64,000 nucleotides of DNA from JACVRN01 sp963715565 (lineage in GTDB: Bacteria > Acidobacteriota > Blastocatellia > Pyrinomonadales > Pyrinomonadaceae). The translations under genes were made by a program, and so were the position numbers. The stretch covers positions 1,302,001 through 1,366,000 of the forward strand of contig OY970256.1 of the NCBI GenBank assembly GCA_963715565.1, given 5' to 3'. Below the pieces are notes generated by a model. It saw only the letters and a list, made by a program, of their open reading frames with translations, ran no database searches and had not been told where the DNA came from. Positions 1-7,817 of this stretch are shown here, piece by piece; the first letter of the stretch is position 1; each line of letters opens with the position of its first letter.

Positions 1-64
1 CTTCAATCTGATTGCAACTTACAAGCAAAAGCTATGCAAGAGAGATATAATTGATGAAACATGA
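1..64 (+). CDS. 3' end of an unidentified cassette gene (partial)
   Basis: The window opens inside an open frame. Frame 2 stops at 62-64 and frame 1 stops at 52-54; frame 2 looks slightly more protein-like (ending CKRDIIDET). The RYYYAAC box of the next attC lies 67 bases downstream, as expected for the last gene of an integron cassette. Too little is present to identify the product or even to fix the frame. Confidence 0.3.
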   Translation, partial: FNLIATYKQKLCKRDIIDET

Positions 65-130
65 AATTTGAGGCTCACGTTAAAAGGCTCGGAGAACAGA
101 TGTGGGGTTGAATGATATAACCAATGTGCG

Positions 131-462
131 ATCTAACAACTCATTCAACCCTCGCCCCAATAGCATTGTTTCAGAAAGCATTTGATAGACTGCTCCGTGA
201 CCTGAAAGCTGAAGATAAAACGTCATCTGGCTGACTATTGACTTCCCTACCCTCTGCTACTATCTTCCACCTGCTCTAACTGCTCATTGCTCATTGATTC
301 ATTACCCTAACGTCCAGGATCATGAGCGGTAATTTCCATCTATTAACTGTGTTAGACCGCCAAGAGCGGTAATTGATAACTTATAGAGTGATTAGACTGC
401 GGGCGGTAATTTACAAGATTCGGGATATATTGCCGCTAGTAGCGGCCTAATTGTTGTTAGGC
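131..462 (+). other. attC site carrying an internally deleted TIR unit (copy A)
   Basis: The left box ATCTAAC (131-137) starts an attC left arm (AACTCATTCAACC). After 'tagcattgtt' at about 170 the sequence jumps into the last ~45 codon-bases and 3' tail of the TIR gene also found intact at 2170 and 32420, so roughly 1 kb of the TIR gene is missing. The unit ends in the right box GTTAGGC (456-462). That box is the exact inverse of GCCTAAC at 2108, so the cassette 462-2108 was inserted here by normal cassette recombination. The tail holds three consecutive small hairpins (326-360, 366-400, 403-436). A near-identical deleted copy is at 45297-45623. Confidence 0.8.
326..436 (+). repeat. Three tandem GCGGT...ACCGC hairpin units
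   Basis: Three consecutive 34-35 bp units (326-360, 366-400, 403-436) each begin GCGGTAATT and end with ACCGC, ACTGC or TGCCGC, so each can fold into a short hairpin. The same three-unit array is in the other deleted TIR unit (about 45487-45597), while the intact TIR unit at 2108-3288 keeps only one (3229-3262). Unit number therefore varies between copies. A role as terminator, as RNA structure or as part of the folded single-stranded attC is possible, but none is shown. Confidence 0.6.
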
Positions 463-524
463 GCTTCTAAATTGATTTAAATGGCAGACTGAGTGACTAA
501 TTTGGATGTATTATTCTTCTAATC

Positions 525-2096
525 ATGACTACTTCTCAAAATAATGCTCATCAACTCTGGTTCTCTGATTGGCTCGGACGAGCTTGGCCGCGCGTGCACT
601 CAATCATCTTTAATGACAAATTGGTTCAAATCTTACCAGTTATTAATGTCGTCGGAATTATCGGTGCCATAGCTGGGTTTGTTGTTGCTCTAACTGATCC
701 TACTAAGCAGAGGGAATACCTTTTTTATATTAACGATATTGGTCATTTTGTCCTGTTACTGACAGCATTATTCTTCTTTCTTCCGCGTCTTGGAGTCGGT
801 CGTCCTCATCACAACCGAGGTGCGCGCGATACCATCAGCAAGGCAGTCAGGGAATTCAAAATTTGGCTTATTCTCTTAGTCCTTATTTGGCTCTTTTTCT
901 ATATATGCCGTGCAGTTGCAGATGCACCCGCAGCACTTGAGTTGGGAGACGATTACCAAAATCTGAAAGACCTAGCGAAGATAGCCGCGCTCGTCGGAGA
1001 TTACGTTAATATTATTGGTGCGTTTGCTTTTTTTGGTATGTATACGACTGCTGAATACACAGGATCGTCCAGATGGGCAGCCCGTGAACGACTCTCGTTG
1101 CCGGCGGTGTTTATTGTTTTAGTCGCAACTCTTCAGATCATTGCTCATACCGCGCCCGTCAAATTCTATGATGACCTTAATTTGTTAGCTGGTACCGCCA
1201 ATGGCCTTATTGTAGGAATCGCGACTGCTCTCCTGATCGGGCGCCTTGACAGCAAATATATCGGCCTTAACAAAGCGGTTATTATTACCCTTTACGGCTA
1301 CGCATTGATCCAGCCTCTGTTCCCATACATTTTCCTGAGTGCTACTGGAACCGCGTCAAATCAGCACCTACCCTCGCTTGCTCCTGATATTGAGTTAAGT
1401 CTGCGCGCAAGCATGCAGTATACCTTTGTGGCGATGGCGCTCGTGATGAAATCCTTTCTCCTGCTTTCCTTAGGCAAAATCATAGATACCGGCACCCTGC
1501 ACTTTTACATCAGCTCTATGCAATGGGTAGACAAACACGTTGCGACGCTCAGAAAAAAACATGAACGTGCCCTAACTTCTGACGGCTCAATGGACGAAGA
1601 ACCGTACCTCTTCAGCCTCGTTCCTCCCGATAGAAACTCAGCGAAAATACGTGTCGAGAAGGAGCCTGATGTACGAGTTCAGGTAGGAATTCTTAATGCG
1701 TGGCTTGGTCTTAGTTGGGAGATCAGCGAGTTAAGCGCAACAGAGGTACAAATCTCAGAAGCAAAGTTCAGAGTGCGTAAGGTGCGGATGATTGGCGAGA
1801 TGCCAGTGCGTGTTTCCGAAGATAATAGATTCGTGCGCATAGAATTAGACCTTGATCTTGATATTGATAGCACTGAAATCAAGGAGGAACTCAGAAAAGA
1901 TCCAGATATTTCTCATGCAATTAGCCAACACCAAAAGACCAAACAGGTAAAAGTCATTCTAGATGGCTTAAAGGCTTACACATCTTTCCTCGATGACGAT
2001 AGGGAGACTAATCCTGATTGGCATAGGTTTGAATCCGTTGATTTAACAAACCGCCTTTTCTATAGTGATACTTTAGAATTGGAGAACCTCAATTGA
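525..2096 (+). CDS. Polytopic membrane protein of unknown function (cassette gene)
   Basis: 523 residues. The first ~330 residues hold about eight hydrophobic segments (for example around 41-59, 72-90, 112-132 and 167-185), followed by a charged cytosolic-looking C-terminal region of ~190 residues without a motif I recognise. It is the only gene of the cassette bounded by the GTTAGGC box at 456 and the GCCTAAC box at 2108; the stop codon lies 11 bases before the attC. The ATG at 525 has no convincing Shine-Dalgarno, which is common for first genes in cassettes. The C-terminal domain could be a sensor or effector, but I do not assign one. Confidence 0.75.
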   Translation: MTTSQNNAHQLWFSDWLGRAWPRVHSIIFNDKLVQILPVINVVGIIGAIAGFVVALTDPTKQREYLFYINDIGHFVLLLTALFFFLPRLGVGRPHHNRGARDTISKAVREFKIWLILLVLIWLFFYICRAVADAPAALELGDDYQNLKDLAKIAALVGDYVNIIGAFAFFGMYTTAEYTGSSRWAARERLSLPAVFIVLVATLQIIAHTAPVKFYDDLNLLAGTANGLIVGIATALLIGRLDSKYIGLNKAVIITLYGYALIQPLFPYIFLSATGTASNQHLPSLAPDIELSLRASMQYTFVAMALVMKSFLLLSLGKIIDTGTLHFYISSMQWVDKHVATLRKKHERALTSDGSMDEEPYLFSLVPPDRNSAKIRVEKEPDVRVQVGILNAWLGLSWEISELSATEVQISEAKFRVRKVRMIGEMPVRVSEDNRFVRIELDLDLDIDSTEIKEELRKDPDISHAISQHQKTKQVKVILDGLKAYTSFLDDDRETNPDWHRFESVDLTNRLFYSDTLELENLN

Positions 2097-2107
2097 AAAT
2101 ACGACGC

Positions 2108-3288
2108 GCCTAACAACTCATTCAACCCTTGCCCCGATAGCATTACTTTCATAATTGGAACTAACCGCGATGGCAAACCCTGAACATCTTGAAATTCTTA
2201 AACAAGGGGTCGAGGTGTGGAATAAGTGGAGGGATGAAAATCCTGAAATTTTTCCGGATCTTAGCATGTTGGACCTGCGCAATATGGACATCAGCTTTGC
2301 GAATCTCCGCCATGCAGACCTCACCCATGCAGACCTTGAACACGCGAATCTCCGCCATGCGGACCTCAGCCATTCAGAGATTAGCTACGCGTATCTCATC
2401 AATGCAGACCTCAACAACGCGACTCTCTCCTATGTAAGCTTTATTAGCGCAGACCTCAAGGGTGCAACATTCAATAATGCTTGGTTAATGAAAACGACCT
2501 TTTCGGACATAGATTTAAGTGAAGTTGTTGGATTAGATGCAGTTAAGCATGTTGGAGCTTCAGAAGTAGGTATCAGCACTATTTACGAGTCACAGGGGAA
2601 AATACCAGAAATTTTCTTACGCGGTTGCGGCGTACCTGAATCTTTCATCGTACAAATCCCCTCACTCATTGCAGCTATGAAACCCATTCAGTTCTACTCC
2701 TGCTTCATCAGCTATTCGAGCAAAGATCAAGATTTTGCAGATAGACTCTATGCCGACTTGCAGAACAATGGCGTGCGCTGCTGGTTCGCTCCCGAAGATT
2801 TGAAGATTGGAGACAGGATTCGTGACCGCATAGACGAATCAATCCGCCTGCGTGACAAGCTCTTGCTGATACTATCCGAGTATTCTATTGCTAGTGATTG
2901 GGTAGAGCATGAAGTAGAAAGCGCGCTGGAAGAAGAACGTCAAAGAGGGCGCACCATTCTCTTTCCCATTCGCTTAGATGATGCTGTCATGGAGAGCAGT
3001 AAAGCATGGGCGGCGTTGATTCGCCGGACTCGTCACATCGGAGATTTCAGAGAGTGGAAGAATCACGATTCGTATCAGAAGGCATTTGATAGATTGCTTC
3101 GTGACCTGAAAGCTGAAGATAAAACTGCCACTAGCTGACTATTGACTTACCCGCATCGTGCTACTATCTTCCACCTGCTCTAACTGCTCTTTGCTCATTG
3201 ATTCAATACCTCGCGTCCAAGCTCATGAGCGGTAATTTACAATGTTCGGGATATATTGCCGCTAGTAGCGGCCTAATTGTAGTTGGGC
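2108..3288 (+). other. Giant attC: TIR gene between the attC half-sites (copy 1)
   Basis: The left box GCCTAAC (2108-2114) and left arm AACTCATTCAACC are followed directly by the TIR gene, without a right half-site in between. The unit closes at 3282-3288 with GTTGGGC after a hairpin (3229-3262) and the conserved tail 'cctaattgtag'. The left box pairs with the GTTAGGC at 456, and the right box is the exact inverse of GCCCAAC at 3377, so both ends behave as genuine cassette boundaries. The gene thus occupies the position of the variable loop of the attC of the upstream membrane-protein cassette. Confidence 0.75.
2170..3138 (+). CDS. Pentapeptide-repeat protein with C-terminal TIR domain
   Basis: 322 residues from ATG 2170; a longer TTG start at 2155 is possible, but the paralogue at 32420 has a good GGAG Shine-Dalgarno for the ATG. 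Residues ~35-125 are pentapeptide repeats of the A(D/N)LxxADL type, which fold as a right-handed quadrilateral beta helix. Residues ~175-318 are a bacterial TIR_2 domain beginning CFISYSSKDQ and containing the W-V-E-H-E segment near residue 246 where the NAD-hydrolysing glutamate of active TIR domains sits. By family analogy it could be an NAD+-consuming or cyclic-nucleotide-producing immune effector, with the repeat domain for sensing or assembly; this is inference. About 80% similar to the protein at 32420-33508 over the TIR part. Confidence 0.85.
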   Translation: MANPEHLEILKQGVEVWNKWRDENPEIFPDLSMLDLRNMDISFANLRHADLTHADLEHANLRHADLSHSEISYAYLINADLNNATLSYVSFISADLKGATFNNAWLMKTTFSDIDLSEVVGLDAVKHVGASEVGISTIYESQGKIPEIFLRGCGVPESFIVQIPSLIAAMKPIQFYSCFISYSSKDQDFADRLYADLQNNGVRCWFAPEDLKIGDRIRDRIDESIRLRDKLLLILSEYSIASDWVEHEVESALEEERQRGRTILFPIRLDDAVMESSKAWAALIRRTRHIGDFREWKNHDSYQKAFDRLLRDLKAEDKTATS

Positions 3289-3376
3289 ACGCCTCGCATT
3301 TACACAACAGCTGCGGTGAATGTGACGAAGCAGCCAGAAGAAATTCACAGGTTGAATGCCCACGTCCGGAGGTGCG
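3289..3376 (+). other. ORF-less mini-cassette
   Basis: Only ~95 bp separate the GTTGGGC box at 3282 from the GCCCAAC box at 3377. The two boxes are exact inverses, so this is a bona fide cassette body, but it holds no credible reading frame. It may be a deleted cassette or a regulatory/promoter cassette; I see no clear -35/-10 pair. Confidence 0.5.
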
Positions 3377-3486
3377 GCCCAACAACTCATTGAACCCGAC
3401 GCCTCAATAGAATGGCTTTCATCATTGCTCACTCAGATTTGGTAGAATGCCATTCGTTCGGCGCGGGTTAGATACTGTGTTATCTG

Positions 3487-4461
3487 TCAAGCGGATTTTG
3501 CCCACTGCGGGTCGAACTCCTTGCCATTCTTCAACACACCATAAGCGACATGCAAGAGCTTCCGCATCACCGCGCAGATGACACTCATCTTGCTCTTGCC
3601 GCGCTCCTGCAAGCCCTTCGCCCAGGCTTGAAAGAAGGGGCTGCACCGCAGCGCCGTGATGGCTGGAAAGTAAAGCGCTCGCCGCAGACGAGCATTGCCG
3701 ATCTTTGACAGGCGTGTGCGACCTCTGACACTCGTTCCTGATTGACGCTCGCGCGGCACAAGGCCCGCATAGGCCGCTACCTGACGTGCGCTGCGATACT
3801 GCTTAATGTCTGTGATCTCCGAGAGCAACAGCGCGGCGGTCGTCGCTGCAATGCCTGGGATAGAGTCCAAGAGTTCTCTCTGCTCTTTGAGCCCGGGATG
3901 CTTGTTAATATGGTCACGGATCAACTTCTCCGTCCGCTTGATCTGAGCGTTGAGATGAGTAAGCAGTTCTTCAACACTCTGGCGCACCACGGCAACCGTG
4001 ATGCCTGAAGAGAGCCGGTTCTCTTCCATCAGGCGCATCTCTTGGAGCGACTCAAGTCTGCGGACAAGTGCCTGAAGGTCTCGCACTTCTGCGGGCAGCG
4101 GGGTCCATTGAGGTGGCTGCTGTGCCTGCGTGAAGCGAGCGATCAGTCCGGCGTCGACGCGGTCTGTTTTGGTGCGTGAGAGGCAACTTGCCGCAAAGGC
4201 TTTAATCGCCGCCGGGTTGACGAGGCTGAGCCGATGACCAGCCTCATGAAGAAAGAGAGCCAGTGGTTCTGAGTAAGTGCCGGTGGCTTCCAGGCAGGCG
4301 TGAACTCTCTCGACCCCGAGTTTGGAGAGCCACTGACGGAGTTGCTCAAAGCCTGTCTCATTGTTGGGGAAGACTTTGTGCTTGAGTTTGCCGCTCTCGT
4401 GGATGAGACAGGCGTTGAACTTGAGTTTCGAGATGTCGATGCCAAGTGCTGGTTCTGTCAT
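3487..4461 (-). CDS. IS110-family transposase (DEDD recombinase)
   Basis: 324 residues, full length for the family. The N-terminal RuvC-like DEDD domain is visible (GIDISK with the first Asp near residue 9, LEATGTY with the Glu near 58, KTDRVDA with the paired Asp near 97-100). It is followed by a coiled-coil spacer and the C-terminal Tnp domain with a helix-hairpin-helix (LDSIPGIAATTAALLLSEI) and the conserved serine region SGTSVRGRTRLSKIGNARLR. Such enzymes cut and join DNA guided by a bridge RNA from the element end. The frame is intact, so the element may be active. Confidence 0.92.
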   Translation of the reverse strand: MTEPALGIDISKLKFNACLIHESGKLKHKVFPNNETGFEQLRQWLSKLGVERVHACLEATGTYSEPLALFLHEAGHRLSLVNPAAIKAFAASCLSRTKTDRVDAGLIARFTQAQQPPQWTPLPAEVRDLQALVRRLESLQEMRLMEENRLSSGITVAVVRQSVEELLTHLNAQIKRTEKLIRDHINKHPGLKEQRELLDSIPGIAATTAALLLSEITDIKQYRSARQVAAYAGLVPRERQSGTSVRGRTRLSKIGNARLRRALYFPAITALRCSPFFQAWAKGLQERGKSKMSVICAVMRKLLHVAYGVLKNGKEFDPQWAKSA

Positions 4462-4640
4462 GGTGGTCTACTCCTATGGAATCAGCGCAGGTCAAACTTG
4501 CAGATGCAAGCTCAGCTCACAGGTGAGCGGCTTCGGATACTGTCCGACCTCGGTGCGCTGCCAGAGTGGATGCCGGGAGCTTCTCTAACCCACTGACTCG
4601 GTGTGGTCATAATTCGAGCACAGCTTCTCCGGCATCCTTT
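4462..4640 (-). ncRNA. Candidate bridge RNA region of the IS110 element
   Basis: This is the long non-coding end upstream of the transposase start. It contains two perfect short hairpins (CTTGCA/TGCAAG at 4497-4510, GCTCAC/GTGAGC at 4515-4528) plus further GC-rich stems. In the IS110 group the bridge RNA is transcribed from this position, just ahead of the recombinase gene. I infer the RNA by position only and have not identified the target- and donor-binding loops. Confidence 0.35.
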
Positions 4641-4785
4641 GTTGCTAAAGCTTGATGCTTTAGCGAACATCAGTCAACATACAAATTCGGGCGTTAGGCG
4701 GCCTCTTTGCTGTGAACTGATGAAAACTGACCCGCAGAGATAGTTATCGTGCAGTGTCGCGTGCATGCAATATAATGCTTTTGTG

Positions 4786-5100
4786 ATGAATCGGCTGATA
4801 CAACGTCTTGAGTTCCCTATAGTCATCCTGCTTTGTCTGGCCGGGTCTGCCTTCCTGCTCAAGATGTGTTACCTCTCCCTTCTTCAAAACACAGTGTACG
4901 GAGCTTTGTTACTACTCGCATTTTACGGTTATCTTCACGCGCGCTTCGATATAAAGATTCCTCCCATTCTGCTCTCGCCCCTTCTCGCTATAGCTCTGGA
5001 CGTTCAGACGTGCGTGCCACTCACGACCAGAGGGTGCTGCGCTCCTCTGGACTCCCCGCCCCGTTCCTCAAGTGGAATTGGGTTTGATCCTATTTTGTAG
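4786..5100 (+). CDS. Small membrane protein, probably truncated
   Basis: 104 residues from the second in-frame ATG (the first is at 4765). Residues ~8-75 form two or three hydrophobic segments, ending with FDIKIPPILLSPLLAIALD. The last ~30 residues turn abruptly Cys/Pro/Ser-rich and look like out-of-frame translation, suggesting the original gene was longer and was cut or frameshifted near 5005. It directly follows the GTTAGGC box at 4693 and would be the first gene of a cassette whose closing attC is missing. Confidence 0.4.
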   Translation: MNRLIQRLEFPIVILLCLAGSAFLLKMCYLSLLQNTVYGALLLLAFYGYLHARFDIKIPPILLSPLLAIALDVQTCVPLTTRGCCAPLDSPPRSSSGIGFDPIL

Positions 5101-5343
5101 ATGGAGGTATTGTTGCCCGTTCATGGACGAAAAGCCGCAGGCATTCGGGGCAAAGCAAAAAAGAGTGACCTTCAGAATGATTATTGTTGACAAGCACAAT
5201 TCACAAGAGTATATGGTGGCTATCGATAGGTTTAAATTGCAATAGTTTTACCCTCGCCTCAATTTTGCCCCCGCCGCTTAGGCTGACGAGATCCTCAAAT
5301 TCCCCCTGGCCTCCTGTCTGTAAAGTAGCAAAGGAGTAATCTC

Positions 5344-7206
5344 ATGCATCCTCAAACATCTAACCGCAGCTTCTCTTCTCTGCAAATTCGAGTCCTGCTT
5401 CTCCTGGCGCTTCTGTTATTTGCTTGCTTTATCATTGGACGTGACCTTGGCACCAGTTCCAGTAAGGCTCAGACCTCAGCACGGGCAAGTGTGAAAGCCC
5501 CTCCAAAGCAGCAGAAAAGATTGGAAAGTATTATCCCGCGCCATCTGCCGATTAAAGTCAAGGTGAACAACCTGAATAACAGTAAATGGGCGCACGATCT
5601 AGAGGTCGTGGTGACGAATATCTCTCAGAAGCCCATCTACTTTTTAGATCTCCACATCATTCTGCCGGAAATCAAATCTCCCGCAGGCCCGAACGTGGGT
5701 TTCCCACTTAGATATGGCAGGATTGATTTTGTTAAGTTTACGACGCCCGTCGAGCCTGCTGACGTGCCGATCCAACCCGGCGGCACTCATATCTTCAAAA
5801 TCCCTGCAAACAGTGCGAAAGGTTTGGATTATTTAAAGGCTAAAGAACACACCCCTGAGCCGAAAAGAATCCAACTTATATTTCAGGTGCTCAACTTCGG
5901 AGATGGCACTGGTTATGCTGATACTGGGGGGACACCCGTAGACATACGCAAGCCAGTCGCTCGCAACGCAACATGTGCGCCGCCGCACCGTGCTTCTGAC
6001 TCTGCCACACAGCCTGCCGTCTCCTTCCTGCCGGCCAGTTTCCTGCCGGTGAAATTTTCTATGGCAGAGACATTTAAGTTACTGCCGGGCACAACTCTGC
6101 CTCGCCCAGATATAAACTGTCCCGGGACAAATTGTAGCTTTGTAAAAATGGGCACTTATGTTTGCTCGAGAGTCTGCGATCCTGAAAATCCCGAGCACCC
6201 CTCTCCTACCTTCGTAGGCTCTGGAGACCCCGAGGGTGCATGTCGCATCATTGGAAGCACGAGTGATTTCTGTACCGACCCTAACAGCGGACCGATTTAC
6301 TGCACAGATTATCAGTTATACTCTTGCTCTCAATATAGTGGGCCTGAAAACACGGATACGGCGTGTAGTGACGGCCGTGATAACGACGGCGACGGGTATC
6401 AAGACTGTAACGACTCAGACTGCGCTTTTACATCCGTTTGCTGCGGCGATCAGGACGGCGACAGCTATACGAACGCTGACTGCGGCGGCGATGACTGCGA
6501 CGACTGGAACGACTCCGTCAACCCCGGCGCGGCCGAGGTCTGCAACGACGGGATAGATAACAACTGCAACGGCATCACCGACGGGCTTCAGGAGTGCTGG
6601 GCAGACTGCGAGGCGCGCTGCACGGCGGTCGGGGCCTACTGCGACACGTCGACGGGCAACTGCTACACGCCCGTCGTGCTCGACACGAGCGGCGGCGGCG
6701 TTAGCTTGACCGACGCGGCAGGCGGCGTCGACTTCGACATCGACGGCAACGGAGCGCCGAACCGGCTGTCGTGGACCGAGGCCGGCAGCGACGACGCATG
6801 GCTCGTGCTCGACCGCAACGGCAACGGCCGTATCGACAACGGCACGGAGTTGTTCGGCGACCTCACGCCGCAGCCCGCCTCGCCCGATCCGAACGGCTTC
6901 CTCGCGCTCGCCGAGTTCGACAAGCCGGTCAACGGCGGCGACGGCGACGGGAAGATCAGCCACCTCGATGCCGTCTTCACGTCCCTGCGCCTGTGGCTGG
7001 ACGCGAACCACAACGGCGTCTCGGAGAGCGGCGAGTTGCGCAACCTGGCGTCGCTCAACATCACGTCGATCTCGCTGGACTACCGCGACTCCAAGCGCCG
7101 CGACCGGCACGGCAACGTGTTCAGGTATCGGGCGAAGGTGGACGGCGAAGGGCGCAATAAGGTCGGGCGCTGGGCGTGGGACGTGTTCCTCGTTCCCGGT
7201 CAATAG
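5344..7206 (+). CDS. Exported MopE-like/Ca-binding repeat protein
   Basis: 620 residues, with a strong Shine-Dalgarno (AAGGAG, ~7 bases before ATG 5344). Residues ~13-32 are an uncleaved anchor or signal peptide. An Ig-like middle region (~60-200) is followed by a Cys- and Asp-rich segment (~340-420) with DxDxDG motifs such as DNDGDGYQDCNDSDC, matching the putative metal-binding repeat seen in MopE-type proteins. The last ~170 residues carry EF-hand-like loops (LDRNGNGRIDNGTELFG, LDANHNGVSESGEL), a module common at the C-terminus of large exoproteins. It is probably cell-surface or secreted and calcium-stabilised. Base composition changes inside the gene, from mixed to very GC-rich after about 6480, suggesting a mosaic origin. 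Confidence 0.75.
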   Translation: MHPQTSNRSFSSLQIRVLLLLALLLFACFIIGRDLGTSSSKAQTSARASVKAPPKQQKRLESIIPRHLPIKVKVNNLNNSKWAHDLEVVVTNISQKPIYFLDLHIILPEIKSPAGPNVGFPLRYGRIDFVKFTTPVEPADVPIQPGGTHIFKIPANSAKGLDYLKAKEHTPEPKRIQLIFQVLNFGDGTGYADTGGTPVDIRKPVARNATCAPPHRASDSATQPAVSFLPASFLPVKFSMAETFKLLPGTTLPRPDINCPGTNCSFVKMGTYVCSRVCDPENPEHPSPTFVGSGDPEGACRIIGSTSDFCTDPNSGPIYCTDYQLYSCSQYSGPENTDTACSDGRDNDGDGYQDCNDSDCAFTSVCCGDQDGDSYTNADCGGDDCDDWNDSVNPGAAEVCNDGIDNNCNGITDGLQECWADCEARCTAVGAYCDTSTGNCYTPVVLDTSGGGVSLTDAAGGVDFDIDGNGAPNRLSWTEAGSDDAWLVLDRNGNGRIDNGTELFGDLTPQPASPDPNGFLALAEFDKPVNGGDGDGKISHLDAVFTSLRLWLDANHNGVSESGELRNLASLNITSISLDYRDSKRRDRHGNVFRYRAKVDGEGRNKVGRWAWDVFLVPGQ

Positions 7207-7222
7207 TGCATATCCGACAAAA

Positions 7223-7268
7223 AAGCAAAGCCGCCCACCAGTCAGGTGACTGGTGGGCGGCTTTGCTT
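7223..7268 (+). terminator. Perfect 22-bp stem terminator hairpin
   Basis: The arms 7223-7244 and 7247-7268 are exactly complementary with a 2-base loop, 17 bases after the stop of the MopE-like gene. A run of A precedes the left arm, so the element has a T-run on the minus strand and may work in both directions. Confidence 0.85.
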
Positions 7269-7467
7269 GGGTAGAGGGCACTTTTCCAACTTATCAGCCG
7301 AGATAACCCGGAGCCCGATAAATATAATTGTGTTTAATGTTTTGAGTACAAAATATTAGCCACATTACTAACATCAGACGCTACTTAAGAGGGGGAGGAT
7401 AAAGCATGTATGATACAGACCAGATTCGCGAGCAAGATTAAGTAAGAAGCTTTATGAGGGATATTGC

Positions 7468-7491
7468 GCAACATAACGTCCTTTATGTTGC
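7468..7491. repeat. Dispersed GCAACATAA...TTATGTTGC hairpin, copy 1
   Basis: The 9-bp perfect arms GCAACATAA and TTATGTTGC are separated by 6 bases. A second copy with the same arms, an 8-base spacer and similar flanks (TTGYG before, WTAATA..CTGC after) is at 12240-12265. Both lie in intergenic DNA. Function unknown. Confidence 0.5.
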
Positions 7492-7717
7492 ATAATACTG
7501 CAAAAAGAAAAACAGAGACCACCCTTCTTTTATGAGAATCTTTCGTATTGGACTTTACAGTTGAAATCTGGTGATAGCTAGAAATGCAAAACTCAAGGAT
7601 AGGAGCTATTGAGTAGCGTCTAACTTGTCAGAACAATCATATTGTCTCATTCAAAAGGGACTCTCTTGGCTCCCTTTAACCCTATATTTAACACTGCGGC
7701 GTTGTTACTCTCTGGGT

Positions 7718-7759
7718 GCAGAGCCGTCGTCACTGAGCGCTCAGTGACGACGGCTCTGC
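7718..7759 (-). terminator. Perfect 42-bp palindromic terminator
   Basis: Two 21-base arms with no loop, centred at 7738/7739, ~58 bases past the stop of the minus-strand gene that follows. Position and stem strength suggest transcription termination for that gene; there is no clear T-run. Confidence 0.7.
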
Positions 7760-7817
7760 TATGACCTGTGCAGGATCAATTTCCGTTTTATGGGACGGCA
7801 ATTTCCAGAGCAACTCG

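Larger units (their letters stand above)
3470..4683 (-). mobile_element. IS110-family insertion sequence inside attC
   Basis: About 1.2 kb between the two parts of the split attC. It encodes one transposase on the minus strand with only ~17 bases after its stop but ~220 non-coding bases before its start, the layout of IS110-group elements whose bridge RNA is made from the long left end. Ends are set by reconstructing the attC and may be off by a base or two. Relatives in the IS110 family (the IS1111-attC group) are known to target attC sites; the long-left-end layout here points to the IS110 group instead. Confidence 0.8.
3377..4699 (+). other. attC site interrupted by an IS110-family element
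   Basis: The left box GCCCAAC is at 3377-3383, with a left arm (CATTGAACCCGACGCC) and loop continuing to 'ggcgcgggtt' at 3469. The remaining right arm, AATTCGGGC plus GTTAGGC (4693-4699), resumes at about 4684. Joining the two parts regenerates a typical ~108 bp attC, so the IS landed inside the right arm, between GGTT and AATTCGGGC. No direct duplication of target bases is evident, as expected for IS110 elements. Confidence 0.8.
7269..7817. other. Intergenic region with no gene
   Basis: About 550 bp between convergent genes. It holds a 9-bp-arm hairpin at 7468-7491 that recurs at 12240-12265 and a perfect 42-bp palindrome at 7718-7759. I see no reading frame worth calling. Confidence 0.6.

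Noticed and set aside
6415..7281. 288-codon minus-strand open frame
   Set aside because: Shadow of the GC-rich Asp/Gly repeats of the MopE-like gene; low-complexity Val/Ala protein with no start signal.
7468..7491. dif/Xer-like site (11-6-11 look)
   Set aside because: The second copy has an 8-base spacer and the outer bases do not fit dif arms; treated as a plain hairpin repeat.
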